This document shows, in pieces, positions 41,966 to 50,684 of a DNA stretch of 64,000 nucleotides; position 1 is the first letter of the stretch, and each line of letters opens with the position of its first letter. The stretch is from positions 1 to 64,000 of the forward strand of contig CAJTUC010000019.1 of assembly GCA_910579395.1 (NCBI GenBank), read 5' to 3'. Origin of the DNA: an uncultured Lachnospiraceae bacterium. Its GTDB lineage: Bacteria; Bacillota; Clostridia; Lachnospirales; Lachnospiraceae. The notes beneath the pieces are model-generated. The model was not told the DNA's origin. It made no database searches and saw only the letters and a list, made by a program, of their open reading frames with translations. The position numbers and the translations under genes were made by a program.

Positions 41966-43483
41966 CTATTTATCACCTCCGGCAATGGTATTCATGATCG
42001 TTGTCTGGTTCAGTTCGTCACCGGAAAGTTCGCCTACGACCTTGCGGTCTCTCATGACGATCAGTCTTGAACAGGTACGCAGCATCTCATCCATTTCGGA
42101 AGAAATAAAGGTAACGCTCATACCTTCCGATGCCAGTTTCAACACCAGTTTCTGGATATCCACCTTTGTTCCGACATCGATACCTCTCGTCGGTTCATCC
42201 AGAATCAGATAATCCGGATGGGTTAACAGCCAGCGGGCCAGAATAACTTTCTGCTGATTTCCGCCGGAAAGCGATTTGATCGGCGTATCCGCAGAAGCCG
42301 TTTTAATGCTCAGAAGTTTAATATATTCGTCCGCAAATTTATTCGCTTCAGCCTTGGAGAAAGGTTTAAAGAATCCTTTCAGTACCTGCTGTGCGAGAAT
42401 CAGATTGTCGCGTACGGACAGTTCTCCGACAATGCCGTCAATCTTACGGTCTTCCGGAAGATAGGCAATACCCTGCCGCATCGCATCAATCGGTTTTGAT
42501 ATCTTAATATCTTTACCATCCTTTTTCACCTTGCCGCCAAGCACTCTGTCTGCGCCGAAAATAGCACGGACACATTCACTTCTGCCCGAACCGAGCAAAC
42601 CGGTGAATCCGTTTACTTCTCCTTTATCGATATGGAAATTAAACGGCTTGATACCCGCATCGCTGTAAAGTTTTTCTGCCTCGAATACGGGAGCCGTGTC
42701 CTTCTTCCTCTCATATGCTTTCTGTTCGCCCTGAATATCCGCCATATCGTCAAGCTCCTTACCGAGCATCGCAGAAACAAGTTTTACGCGGGGCAAATCC
42801 TTGATTTCGTATTCTCCTACCAGCTTACCGTCGCGCATGACCGTAATCCTGTCGCATATTTCATATACCTGATCCAGGAAATGCGTAACGAAAATGATGC
42901 CGACGCCTCTTTTTTTCAGGTCACGCATCAATTTGAACAGCTTTGCGACTTCCTGCTCATCCAGAGATGAGGTCGGCTCATCGAGAATCAATACCTTACA
43001 TTCCATATCTACCGCACGGGCAATTGCGATCATCTGCTGAACCGCAATAGAGCAGCTCTCGAGCTGCTGTGTCGCCGTCGCCGGTATCTCCAGTGACTGT
43101 AAGATTTTCTCTGTATCTTCATTCATCTTTTTCCAGTTCTGATAAACGCTCTGCGTTCTTCCTATGTACATATTCTCTGCAACCGAAAGGTTCGGGCACA
43201 GCGTAATTTCCTGATAAACGGTACTGATGCCGACTTTCTGTGCATCCTGCGGCGAACGGATCGATGCCGCCTTCCCCTCTAACGAAATCGTTCCTTCATC
43301 CTTTACATAACCGGATACACCGGTCAGGACCTTGATTAAAGTTGATTTTCCGGCGCCGTTTTCGCCCATCAGCGCATGTACCTCTCCGGCACGCAGTGTA
43401 AAGTCAACCCCCTGTAATGCGCGTACGCCGGGAAAGCTCTTATGAATATTTCTCATTTCCAATAAAGCGCTTTCTTTCCCCAC
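41966..43483 (-). CDS. Pentose ABC transporter ATP-binding protein (duplicated domain)
   Basis: A 505-residue ATPase with two nucleotide-binding domains, as in RbsA, MglA, AraG and YtfR. The first has MGENGAGKSTLIK and LDEPTSSLDEQE; the second has GLLGSGRSECVRAIFG in the Walker A place, SGGNQQKVILARWL and LDEPTRGIDVGTK. The second Walker A lacks the canonical GKS, as is normal in this class. I prefer the GTG at 43483 because AGGAGG is 8 nt before it; the upstream GTG at 43492 overlaps the Shine-Dalgarno sequence. Confidence 0.93.
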   Translation of the reverse strand: MGKESALLEMRNIHKSFPGVRALQGVDFTLRAGEVHALMGENGAGKSTLIKVLTGVSGYVKDEGTISLEGKAASIRSPQDAQKVGISTVYQEITLCPNLSVAENMYIGRTQSVYQNWKKMNEDTEKILQSLEIPATATQQLESCSIAVQQMIAIARAVDMECKVLILDEPTSSLDEQEVAKLFKLMRDLKKRGVGIIFVTHFLDQVYEICDRITVMRDGKLVGEYEIKDLPRVKLVSAMLGKELDDMADIQGEQKAYERKKDTAPVFEAEKLYSDAGIKPFNFHIDKGEVNGFTGLLGSGRSECVRAIFGADRVLGGKVKKDGKDIKISKPIDAMRQGIAYLPEDRKIDGIVGELSVRDNLILAQQVLKGFFKPFSKAEANKFADEYIKLLSIKTASADTPIKSLSGGNQQKVILARWLLTHPDYLILDEPTRGIDVGTKVDIQKLVLKLASEGMSVTFISSEMDEMLRTCSRLIVMRDRKVVGELSGDELNQTTIMNTIAGGDK

Positions 43484-43560
43484 TAAGTCCACCTCCTGTA
43501 ATTTTGTGTTTCAAAAACAACGGACAGCACGCTTCGCGGGCTATCCTTATGTTAATAAAG

Positions 43561-43609
43561 ATGTTAATAAAGCGCGGTGCAGGCCTGTATTCCACGCTGC
43601 GCCGCGCCT
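43561..43609 (-). terminator. Hairpin attenuator between binding protein and ATPase genes
   Basis: GCGCGGTGCAG (43574-43584) pairs with CTGCGCCGCGC (43599-43609) with one mismatch. On the minus strand it is followed by TTTATTAACATC, and ATGTTAATAAAG occurs twice just beyond (43550-43574). A partial terminator here would give more binding protein than membrane parts, as is usual for such operons. Confidence 0.6.
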
Positions 43610-43651
43610 ATTATCGCTATTATTATAAGCTATATTCGTTTAAATGACAAC

Positions 43652-44776
43652 TTAGATACCATAATTTTTAACATCATCTGCTGTGATCGTTGTCGCATCG
43701 AAGCCCTTCTCATCCATGATGATCGTCTTTTCGGTAAGTGTTTCGCCGTTCTCTAATTTCTTGATGATATCGCTGATATAAGAGGACTGGAACGGATTAC
43801 ACTGTCCATCGTAATTCCAGTTACCGTCAAGCAGTTCCTGAAGCGCCCACTGATTGCAGTCAAATCCCATAATAATTACGTCTCCGTCAACACCGTGAGA
43901 GATGTTTGCACTGTCCAGCGCTGCTACCGCACCTCTTGCCATATCATCGTTCTCTGCATAGATTACATTGAAAGATGTACCGGAATCGATTACAGACTGA
44001 ACAATCTGCTGTGCTGTTTCTGCATTCCAGTCTGCAGTCTGCTGTGTAACGATGTTCCATCCTTCGGACGTTGCTGTATCAGTGAGTGCGCCGGAACGGC
44101 CTACCTGTGCTGCAGAGCCCATAACACCCTGAAGATGAATGATGTTGTACTCGCTGAGTCCCTGACTCTTTAACCATTCAACTGCCGTCTGGCCTTCTTT
44201 ATCCATATCGGAAACGATAGAACCTTCATAAAGGCTCTCGTCCGCATCGATTACACGGTCGAACAGGATAACTCTAACGCCCGCATCCTGTGCATCCTGT
44301 AAGGTGGAATCCCATCCGGCTGTACCAGCTGCGGAGAGGAGAAGATAATCAACACCGTCCTGGATGAACTTCTGTGCTGCTGCAATCTGCTCGTCGTTCT
44401 CATTGCTGTAAGCGAAAGATGCGTCATAGCCATTCTCTTCTGTGAAAGTTGCTTTCAAATCTTTATCATTTGCTGTACGATATCCGGACTCGTTCGGGTC
44501 ATTGTTGATGATACCGACTTTAATCAGCTCGTCAGAGCTTGCGGATGTATCAGCTGCTGCATCATTGGATGCCGTGTCCGCTGCTGTATCATTGGATGCC
44601 GTGTCTGCTGCTGCATCATTGGATGCCGTGTCTGCTGCTGCATCTGTTGTTGCAGCCGTATCATTTGTTGCTGCTGTGTCTGTTGTTGCCGGTGTACTGC
44701 CGCTGTTTCCACATCCGGTAACAACTGCAGCTACCATTGCAAGGCTAAGTACCATGCTCACTACTTTCTTTTTCAT
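43652..44776 (-). CDS. Pentose-binding lipoprotein of the ABC importer (YtfQ-like)
   Basis: A 374-residue substrate-binding lipoprotein, lipobox VTGC (Cys22). A roughly 60-residue linker is made of repeated Asn/Asp/Thr/Ala/Ser units (ADTASNDA occurring three times) and would lift the domain off the membrane. The binding domain starts IKVGIINNDPNESGYRTAND and contains DYLLLSAAGTAGWDSTLQDA, RVILFDRVIDADES and YAENDDMARGAVAALD. ATG 44776 is 8 nt after GGAGG; ATG 44782 is too close. It is the first gene of the pentose operon. The kinase-linked lipoprotein at 48013-49074 is its paralogue. Confidence 0.94.
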   Translation of the reverse strand: MKKKVVSMVLSLAMVAAVVTGCGNSGSTPATTDTAATNDTAATTDAAADTASNDAAADTASNDTAADTASNDAAADTSASSDELIKVGIINNDPNESGYRTANDKDLKATFTEENGYDASFAYSNENDEQIAAAQKFIQDGVDYLLLSAAGTAGWDSTLQDAQDAGVRVILFDRVIDADESLYEGSIVSDMDKEGQTAVEWLKSQGLSEYNIIHLQGVMGSAAQVGRSGALTDTATSEGWNIVTQQTADWNAETAQQIVQSVIDSGTSFNVIYAENDDMARGAVAALDSANISHGVDGDVIIMGFDCNQWALQELLDGNWNYDGQCNPFQSSYISDIIKKLENGETLTEKTIIMDEKGFDATTITADDVKNYGI

Positions 44777-44782
44777 ATTCAT

Positions 44783-45254
44783 ATCCTCCTTCTGTTTTGC
44801 GTGAGAACTGGTCTGACAAAAACAAGTTCAGGTCGTTCTCAATGACTAAACTTTAACAGAAACAAGAATCTATTTCAAGCTTTTTTCGTTGTATTAACTA
44901 ATTTGAACGCTTTTGATAATACAAATTTTGTCGAAAAAGGCGTATTTTTAATACAAATTTTTGAAACTTACAAAATTTTATGATTCTCTGTCCGTTTTAG
45001 TACATTTTTTTCTTTTTTATTGAATTTACGAATATATAATAAATATTTTTACATAGTCAAATCTTCTACGGAATGATAAAAGAGTGATTTTTTTATTCTG
45101 TTATGATACGGTTATCATAAATTTTTTGTACCGCAAATTGATAAAATCTCTTAATCTTGGAGAAAAATTATGATATTTTTATAATAGAAATCTTTTACAG
45201 GAAAAAGTTAACGGACACAAGCGCAATATCACGGGAAAGGAATCAGGCATACCG
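44783..45254. promoter_or_regulatory. Divergent control region of the pentose operon and araR
   Basis: A 472-nt AT-rich region. For the operon, minus-strand TTGAAA (44878-44873), 17-nt spacer and TAAAGT (44855-44850) form a plausible promoter. Upstream of it TAATACAAATTTT-like units occur at 44917-44930 and 44949-44962, with an inverted TTGTATTAA at 44889-44897; these are candidate AraR or YesN operators. GAGAAC/GTTCTC (44807-44842) can form a leader hairpin. The AraR-side promoter is less clear; the segment 45060-45250 shows no element I would defend. Confidence 0.5.
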
Positions 45255-46340
45255 ATGGAATCAAAATACAGGCAGCTCGCCGAAATCTTAAAAAATAGAC
45301 TGGAAAAAGACATCCGGCAGGGATTCTACAAGCTGCCGACGGAAAAAGAATTATGCGCCCAATTCCAGGTCAGCCGCCAGACTGTTCGTCAGGCGCTTCA
45401 GCTTTTGTCGCAGGAGGGACTGATCGCCAGAAAACAGGGAAGTGGCTCTTATGCGACCGGCCTTCTCCCGGAAATGTCTAAAAATCATGTAGCCATCCTG
45501 CTTTCTTCCGATATGGAATATATTTTTCCCGCGCTGCTCGGCGATCTGGAAACTTTCCTGTCTAAAGAAGGATATTCCGTCTCTGTTTTCATCACGCACA
45601 ACCGGACCGATATAGAACGCTCCATTTTACAATCACTTACCGAAACACCCCTTCGCGGACTGATTGCGGAACCTTCCCGTTCCGGCCTTCCGACACCGAA
45701 CTTCGATTTATATGAGAAACTTTCCGCTCAAGGCACAAATATTGTATTTTTTCACGGCTATTATTCCAATCTTCCGCCCTGTTCCTATGTAAAAGACGAT
45801 AATTATTCCGGCGGCTTCGCGCTCGGACAATTCCTGATGGAGCGCCGGCACAGACAGATTGCCGGTATCTTCCAGCTCGACACGATTCAGGGACAGGAGC
45901 GCCATCTCGGCTTTACACGCTCCATGCTGGAATCCGGACTTCCCATTGATGAAGACACGGTCGCATGGTTTACGACCGAGCAGCTCGTCCGCCTCGAAAA
46001 AAAACAGGATACCAGATTTCTTTCGGACTTTATAAAACGAAATCTGAGTTCCTGTTCTGCCGTTATCTGCCATAATGACGAAATCGCCTACTGGCTGATC
46101 AAAGAACTTTCCTATGCGGGACTCCACGTTCCCGAAGATATCAGCATTGCGAGTTTCGACAACAGTTACCTGAGTGAGCTTTCAGTGCCCGGTCTGACCT
46201 CTCTTTCCCATAAGCCGCATGAAATGGCCATCGCAGCAGTCTCTCTTCTGATGAAAAAAATGCAGGGACAGAATGCCGTATCGATGCAGCTTCCCTGGAG
46301 CCTCATCGAACGCAGCAGCGTATCCTTCTGGACGGACTAG
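45255..46340 (+). CDS. araR: AraR-type repressor (GntR HTH plus LacI-like sensor)
   Basis: A 361-residue regulator. Residues 1-70 are a GntR winged helix (LPTEKELCAQFQVSRQTVRQ and LLSQEGLIARKQGSGSYAT). Residues 75-361 are a LacI/GalR-type sugar-binding domain (VAILLSSDMEYIFPALLGDL, SYVKDDNYSGGFALGQFLME, CHNDEIAYWLIKELSYAGLH and VPEDISIASFDNSYLSEL). This fusion is the hallmark of AraR, which represses arabinose genes until L-arabinose binds. It is divergent from the pentose operon, as expected. Its last codons overlap the convergent response regulator gene by 4 nt. Confidence 0.92.
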   Translation: MESKYRQLAEILKNRLEKDIRQGFYKLPTEKELCAQFQVSRQTVRQALQLLSQEGLIARKQGSGSYATGLLPEMSKNHVAILLSSDMEYIFPALLGDLETFLSKEGYSVSVFITHNRTDIERSILQSLTETPLRGLIAEPSRSGLPTPNFDLYEKLSAQGTNIVFFHGYYSNLPPCSYVKDDNYSGGFALGQFLMERRHRQIAGIFQLDTIQGQERHLGFTRSMLESGLPIDEDTVAWFTTEQLVRLEKKQDTRFLSDFIKRNLSSCSAVICHNDEIAYWLIKELSYAGLHVPEDISIASFDNSYLSELSVPGLTSLSHKPHEMAIAAVSLLMKKMQGQNAVSMQLPWSLIERSSVSFWTD

Positions 46341-47977
46341 TCCCGTGCCCCTGCGTTTTCGAGCTCACTCATTGCGCGGTATTCCCTCGGTGTACAGCCC
46401 TGCGTTTTCTTAAAGACAAAGCTGAAATAATGCGGATTTTTATAACCGACCGCCAGTGCGATCTCATTAGAACGCATCTCCGTCTCCCGCAACAGGCTTT
46501 TGGCTTTCTCCATACGCTTCTGCGTCACATATTCTACGAAAGTCATCTGCATTTCCTGACTGAACATGGCGCTGAAATAATTGGGGCTCACCTCCTGCGC
46601 CGCCGCAATTTCATTGAGGGACAGACTTTCCCTCATATAATTTGCTTCGATATACTCCAACGATTTCTTCAACGCTTTTTTGCTCTGGCTCTTATTCTCC
46701 CGGTCGCGGAACGCGATTGCCTGTGTCAGCATTTCTTCTATATAACGCCGCATATTTTCCAGACCGATTTCCATCTTCTGAACATCTTCTAATCGGACAC
46801 TCTGCAGAAACTCCTGCTGAGTCACCCCGATTTCCTCCATATAAGAAAGCACCGTGAAACGCACATTCAACAGCGTATAGTCCCAGAAAATCCTGGATTT
46901 CAAAGCCTGATCCATTCCCAGCAGAAAATTGTTGACGAACTCCCCTGCCTCATCTTTCTGCCCTTTTGCAAGAAAACTTTTGATCAGCTCCGGGTTTGTC
47001 TTATTCATATCGACAACTTCCAAAGCCCCATCTCCGGCCTCCGAGGCCAGTCCCTCCGCCTGCTTTTCGGACAGAATATGCTTCGACGGTTCGAAGAAGC
47101 GATAATTAAAAATATGATTCAGTTTCCGGTAACATTCGGAAAGCTGGCTGAACCGTTCAATCGGACTGCCGGCTGCCGCATACCAGTTGGTTTCTTCTTC
47201 ATACTGCACACAAATCTGTTCTATGCCTTCCAGACATTTATCCGTCCGTTCCGCAATGTTCTCTTTCTCCCCTTTTATCATAATGCCGTAAATACTGATA
47301 TTCCATCGGAACACCAGATAGTAACTGGAAAAACGCATGAGAAAGCGCATCAGTTCCTCATAACATTTCTGACAGGCTTCCCCCGCCTGCTGTTTATTCG
47401 CCTTTTCCTGCACATCGATCAGAACAAGGTTATAAAAAGGCGCGTTAATATCCAGAGAATGTTTCTGCGCTTCCTCATAAATCTCCTGAACAGATAACTT
47501 TCCGGCAAACACTTTTTCGAAAAAAGTCCGCAGGAAAAACTGCTCATATTCGTGCATATCATCCTGATATTTATGGAGATAATTTTTCTGTTCCTGCTCC
47601 GACTCGATTTTTTCCTTTACTTCCGTCAGCGCCTTCTGCAGAGTGCGCCTTGTAATCGGTTTGAGCAGGTACTGCTCCACCCCTTCTCTGATGGCCTGCC
47701 TTGCGTATTCAAAATCATCATACCCGCTGATGATGATGATCTTCATCTCCGGAAATTCCTGTCCGACAATATGACTGAGCGTCAGGCCGTCCATAAAGGG
47801 CATCTTGATATCCGTGATCAGCACATCCGGCCGGGTCTTTCTAATTAAAGGCAGAGCCATTTCCCCGTCACCCGCTTCCCCGACGAATTGATAACCGAAC
47901 TGCTGCCATGGAATATTATCACGCAGTCCTTCCCTGACGACACTCTCATCTTCCACCAAAAAAACTTTTAACGCCAT
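46337..47977 (-). CDS. YesN-type response regulator with AraC DNA-binding domain
   Basis: A 546-residue transcription activator. The receiver domain has the acidic pair ED (9-10) and phosphorylation site Asp56 (LITDIKMPFMDG), Lys in LLKPI (about 106) and a central region of about 300 residues of the YesN kind. The C-terminal 100 residues are an AraC/XylS double HTH (SLNEIAAAQEVSPNYFSAMF; SNEIALAVGYKNPHYFSFVF and KKTQGCTPREYR). It is the last gene of the kinase-lipoprotein-regulator operon and probably activates the pentose transporter. ATG follows AGGAGG. Confidence 0.93.
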   Translation of the reverse strand: MALKVFLVEDESVVREGLRDNIPWQQFGYQFVGEAGDGEMALPLIRKTRPDVLITDIKMPFMDGLTLSHIVGQEFPEMKIIIISGYDDFEYARQAIREGVEQYLLKPITRRTLQKALTEVKEKIESEQEQKNYLHKYQDDMHEYEQFFLRTFFEKVFAGKLSVQEIYEEAQKHSLDINAPFYNLVLIDVQEKANKQQAGEACQKCYEELMRFLMRFSSYYLVFRWNISIYGIMIKGEKENIAERTDKCLEGIEQICVQYEEETNWYAAAGSPIERFSQLSECYRKLNHIFNYRFFEPSKHILSEKQAEGLASEAGDGALEVVDMNKTNPELIKSFLAKGQKDEAGEFVNNFLLGMDQALKSRIFWDYTLLNVRFTVLSYMEEIGVTQQEFLQSVRLEDVQKMEIGLENMRRYIEEMLTQAIAFRDRENKSQSKKALKKSLEYIEANYMRESLSLNEIAAAQEVSPNYFSAMFSQEMQMTFVEYVTQKRMEKAKSLLRETEMRSNEIALAVGYKNPHYFSFVFKKTQGCTPREYRAMSELENAGARD

Positions 47978-48012
47978 TTTTACACCTCCTATCCGCTCTA
48001 ACAGACATCAAC

Positions 48013-49074
48013 TCAATAGGTTCTCGTATCCAGATATTCATCTACATTTTCCTTTGTGAAGACTTTTTCTTCCACAATGTTTTCTTTATCTACCGTTTCG
48101 CCGTTCTCCAGCTTTCGGAGAATCTCCAAAATATACTCTCCCTGCTCCGGATTACATTCAATATCCACATTGATAACTCCCTGCGCCACAAGTTCCAATG
48201 CCTCACGGACCGCGTCAAAAGAAATCAGAATGACCTCACCGTCCACCCCTGTTGTTATGCCTTCATCCTCCATCGCCTGCAGGGCTCCAAACGTCATATC
48301 ATCGTTCTGGGAAATGACCACATCGATATCCGAATAGGTCATGAGAAACGCCTCCATGACCTCTTTTCCTTTTGCCGTCGTAAAATCCGCCGGTTCCTGC
48401 TTCAGAATATGCCAGTTTGGATGCTCTCTGGCAATGTTTTGAAATCCTTTCGTACGCTCAAGCTGAGCCGATGAACCGACCGTTCCCTGTAATACGACAA
48501 TGTTGATTTCCTCTTCTTCCCGGCCTTCCGCTTTCAGGTAATCTTCCAGCCAGATACCCGCCTTTTCCCCCTCGCTGACCATATCGGAACCCACCCATGC
48601 CGTATAAAGCGAAGCGTCCTCAAGGGAAGCCTTTCTGTCTACCAGGATCACCGGAATCCCCGCTTCCTTCGCTTCCTGCAGCACGGTTTCCCATCCGTTT
48701 TCCGTGGCCGGCGAAAACAGGATATAATCCACCCGCTGCGAAATAAATCCCCGAATCGCCTTAATCTGATTTTCCTGTTTCTGCCGGGCATTATTAAATT
48801 CCAGAAAAAAACCATTCTCTCTCGTCAATGCACCCTGAATGGACTCCGAATTGGCAGTCCGCCAGACCGATTCACTGCCGAGCTGGGAAAAGCCGACGAC
48901 AATCAGATTCTCTTCCTCACCGGGTACCTTCTCCAAACGATTTGCTTCCGGCACGACATCCTGAAAAGAACCACAGCCGGCCACCGACGCCAAAAGTAAC
49001 GCCCAGAGCAGAACGACGCAAAACAGCCTTTCATATTTATGATCATGTTCCTTTCTCAGCCTGCGATGTCTCAT
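48013..49074 (-). CDS. Sugar-binding lipoprotein of a three-component sensor
   Basis: A 353-residue exported lipoprotein (lipobox VAGC, Cys34). Its binding domain is a paralogue of the transport binding protein at 43652-44776: compare VDYILFSPATENGWETVLQE with the other's DYLLLSAAGTAGWDSTLQDA, and VISQNDDMTFGALQAMEDEG with YAENDDMARGAVAALDSANI. It lacks the long linker. It lies between a YesM-type kinase and YesN, and its first 32 nt overlap the kinase gene. By analogy with XylFII-LytS-YesN of Clostridium, it likely presents the extracellular sugar to the kinase rather than to the importer. Confidence 0.88.
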   Translation of the reverse strand: MRHRRLRKEHDHKYERLFCVVLLWALLLASVAGCGSFQDVVPEANRLEKVPGEEENLIVVGFSQLGSESVWRTANSESIQGALTRENGFFLEFNNARQKQENQIKAIRGFISQRVDYILFSPATENGWETVLQEAKEAGIPVILVDRKASLEDASLYTAWVGSDMVSEGEKAGIWLEDYLKAEGREEEEINIVVLQGTVGSSAQLERTKGFQNIAREHPNWHILKQEPADFTTAKGKEVMEAFLMTYSDIDVVISQNDDMTFGALQAMEDEGITTGVDGEVILISFDAVREALELVAQGVINVDIECNPEQGEYILEILRKLENGETVDKENIVEEKVFTKENVDEYLDTRTY

Positions 49075-50563
49075 AGGTATCTCCTTCCGGGGAATCCTCC
49101 ATACGTTGTGCCGGTATCATGACCCGTACTTCCGTTCCCTCGCCTTTTTGGGATAAAATCGTCAGCCCGTACGCCATTCCGAAATTCATCCGAAGCCTTT
49201 CGTTCACATTTGCCAGTCCAAAACCGGATTCCGTTTCCTGACAGGGGCGCGTGATTTCTTTCTGAAGCCGCTTTAATTCCTCTTCCTCCATCCCCACACC
49301 ATTGTCCTTTACACACAGACAGATCTTTTTTTCCCGTCCTTCCTGTATCATGAAACCGCTGATCGTAATCTTTCCCTTCGCTCTTTTATATTTAATTCCA
49401 TGATACAGCGCATTTTCCACAAGAGGCTGCAGCGTCAGCTTCAGAATCCTGTATGGATAAAGCGCCGGCTCAATGGAAATCTCATAATCGAGAATATCAT
49501 GATAACGCACCTGCTGGATTTCCAGATAACTGCGGATATGAAGTTCCTCGTCTTTAATTGTAATAAATTCCTTGCCATGGCTCAATACCAGACGGAAAAA
49601 ATCCGATAACGACACGACCATATCGACCGCCTGCTCCGATAAATTCCCCTCAATCAGCCAAATGATCGTATCCAGCGTATTATATAGAAAATGAGGATTG
49701 ATCTGTTCCTGCAGCAGGCGCAGCTCCGCATAACGCATCTTCCGTTCATCCTCTTTGATCTGACTCACCATGACTTCAAGGTGTTTTGACATTTCATTCA
49801 CGCTGTCGGCCAGCTGTGACACTTCATCCCTCGTCTCAACGCCGGCTCTCGCGGAAAAATCCCCCGCCGAAATCTGCCTTGTCACACCGCAAAGTTCCCT
49901 GATCGGCCTTGTGATGCCGTTGGCGATAAAGGAAGATAAAAGCAGGATACAGATAATCAGGCAGAAGAGCAGCGCCGTCCACAGCACAATGAATTTCTGT
50001 ACCTGATCGTTTAACTGCACCTTTAAGTTTTCAATACTCTTAGTCTGATAATAAATATAATACTGGATATCATCCTGAATCAACTCCGTCAGAATATAAA
50101 TATTGTTATCCAGCATTTCAATATTTTCATCATAATGACCGCCTTCTTCCAGATTGAGCTTAATATCATCTACCCTGTCTTCCAGCGTATCGATATTGCG
50201 CAGCAGCCGCTGCAGCCATGATTTACTATCCTTATCTGTCGTGATCCGCATCAGGACACCGAAATCTTCCCGCAGTTCCTCGATGACCTGATAAGGATCC
50301 TCCAACGTCTCATCACTGCTGATATTCTCAAAAGTCACGGCACCCACCACCAGCTTATAGAGGCTCTCGTCCATCTCTTCCTTAAAGTTCAGATTATAGC
50401 TGTTGGCAATCGTCATATTGCTGACGATCTCATCGTAAGCATAGCTGTAATTCCGAAGAGAAAAAATCAGATAAATCGTAATACATACAAAGGGCAGCAC
50501 CGTTCCTAAAATTATGATCATCAGCTTATTCTTCAGCGAATATTTATTCTTAGATTTATTCAT
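49043..50563 (-). CDS. YesM-type sensor histidine kinase
   Basis: A 506-residue membrane kinase: helix 14-34, an external domain of about 155 residues rich in helix, helix 192-214, HAMP 215-265, then the His_kinase domain with phospho-acceptor His291 in QEQINPHFLYNTLDT and an ATPase domain with N box QPLVENALYHGIKYK, G1 DNGVGM and G2 GFGLANVNERL. It would phosphorylate the YesN protein two genes downstream. The small external domain suits docking with the binding lipoprotein encoded next, whose start lies within this gene. Confidence 0.93.
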   Translation of the reverse strand: MNKSKNKYSLKNKLMIIILGTVLPFVCITIYLIFSLRNYSYAYDEIVSNMTIANSYNLNFKEEMDESLYKLVVGAVTFENISSDETLEDPYQVIEELREDFGVLMRITTDKDSKSWLQRLLRNIDTLEDRVDDIKLNLEEGGHYDENIEMLDNNIYILTELIQDDIQYYIYYQTKSIENLKVQLNDQVQKFIVLWTALLFCLIICILLLSSFIANGITRPIRELCGVTRQISAGDFSARAGVETRDEVSQLADSVNEMSKHLEVMVSQIKEDERKMRYAELRLLQEQINPHFLYNTLDTIIWLIEGNLSEQAVDMVVSLSDFFRLVLSHGKEFITIKDEELHIRSYLEIQQVRYHDILDYEISIEPALYPYRILKLTLQPLVENALYHGIKYKRAKGKITISGFMIQEGREKKICLCVKDNGVGMEEEELKRLQKEITRPCQETESGFGLANVNERLRMNFGMAYGLTILSQKGEGTEVRVMIPAQRMEDSPEGDTYETSQAEKGT

Positions 50564-50639
50564 AGATCATTCTTCCTTATTGCGCTTTCATGAAAAACGT
50601 TGTACTATTAAAGCAATTAGTCTTTCATTCCGTACTTTA

Positions 50640-50665
50640 ATTATTTAACATAATTATTTAACATA
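50640..50665. repeat. Direct repeat in the divergent promoter region
   Basis: ATTATTTAACATA occurs twice in direct succession (50640-50652 and 50653-50665), midway between the divergent kinase and GGDEF starts. TATACT at 50673-50678 follows. It could be a tandem operator. Confidence 0.45.
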
Positions 50666-50684
50666 AGAAAGGTATACTACCGAA

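Noticed and set aside
44524..44724. Gln-rich and Leu-rich frames opposite the binding-protein linker
   Set aside because: Shadows of the repetitive linker codons of the real gene; no start signals.
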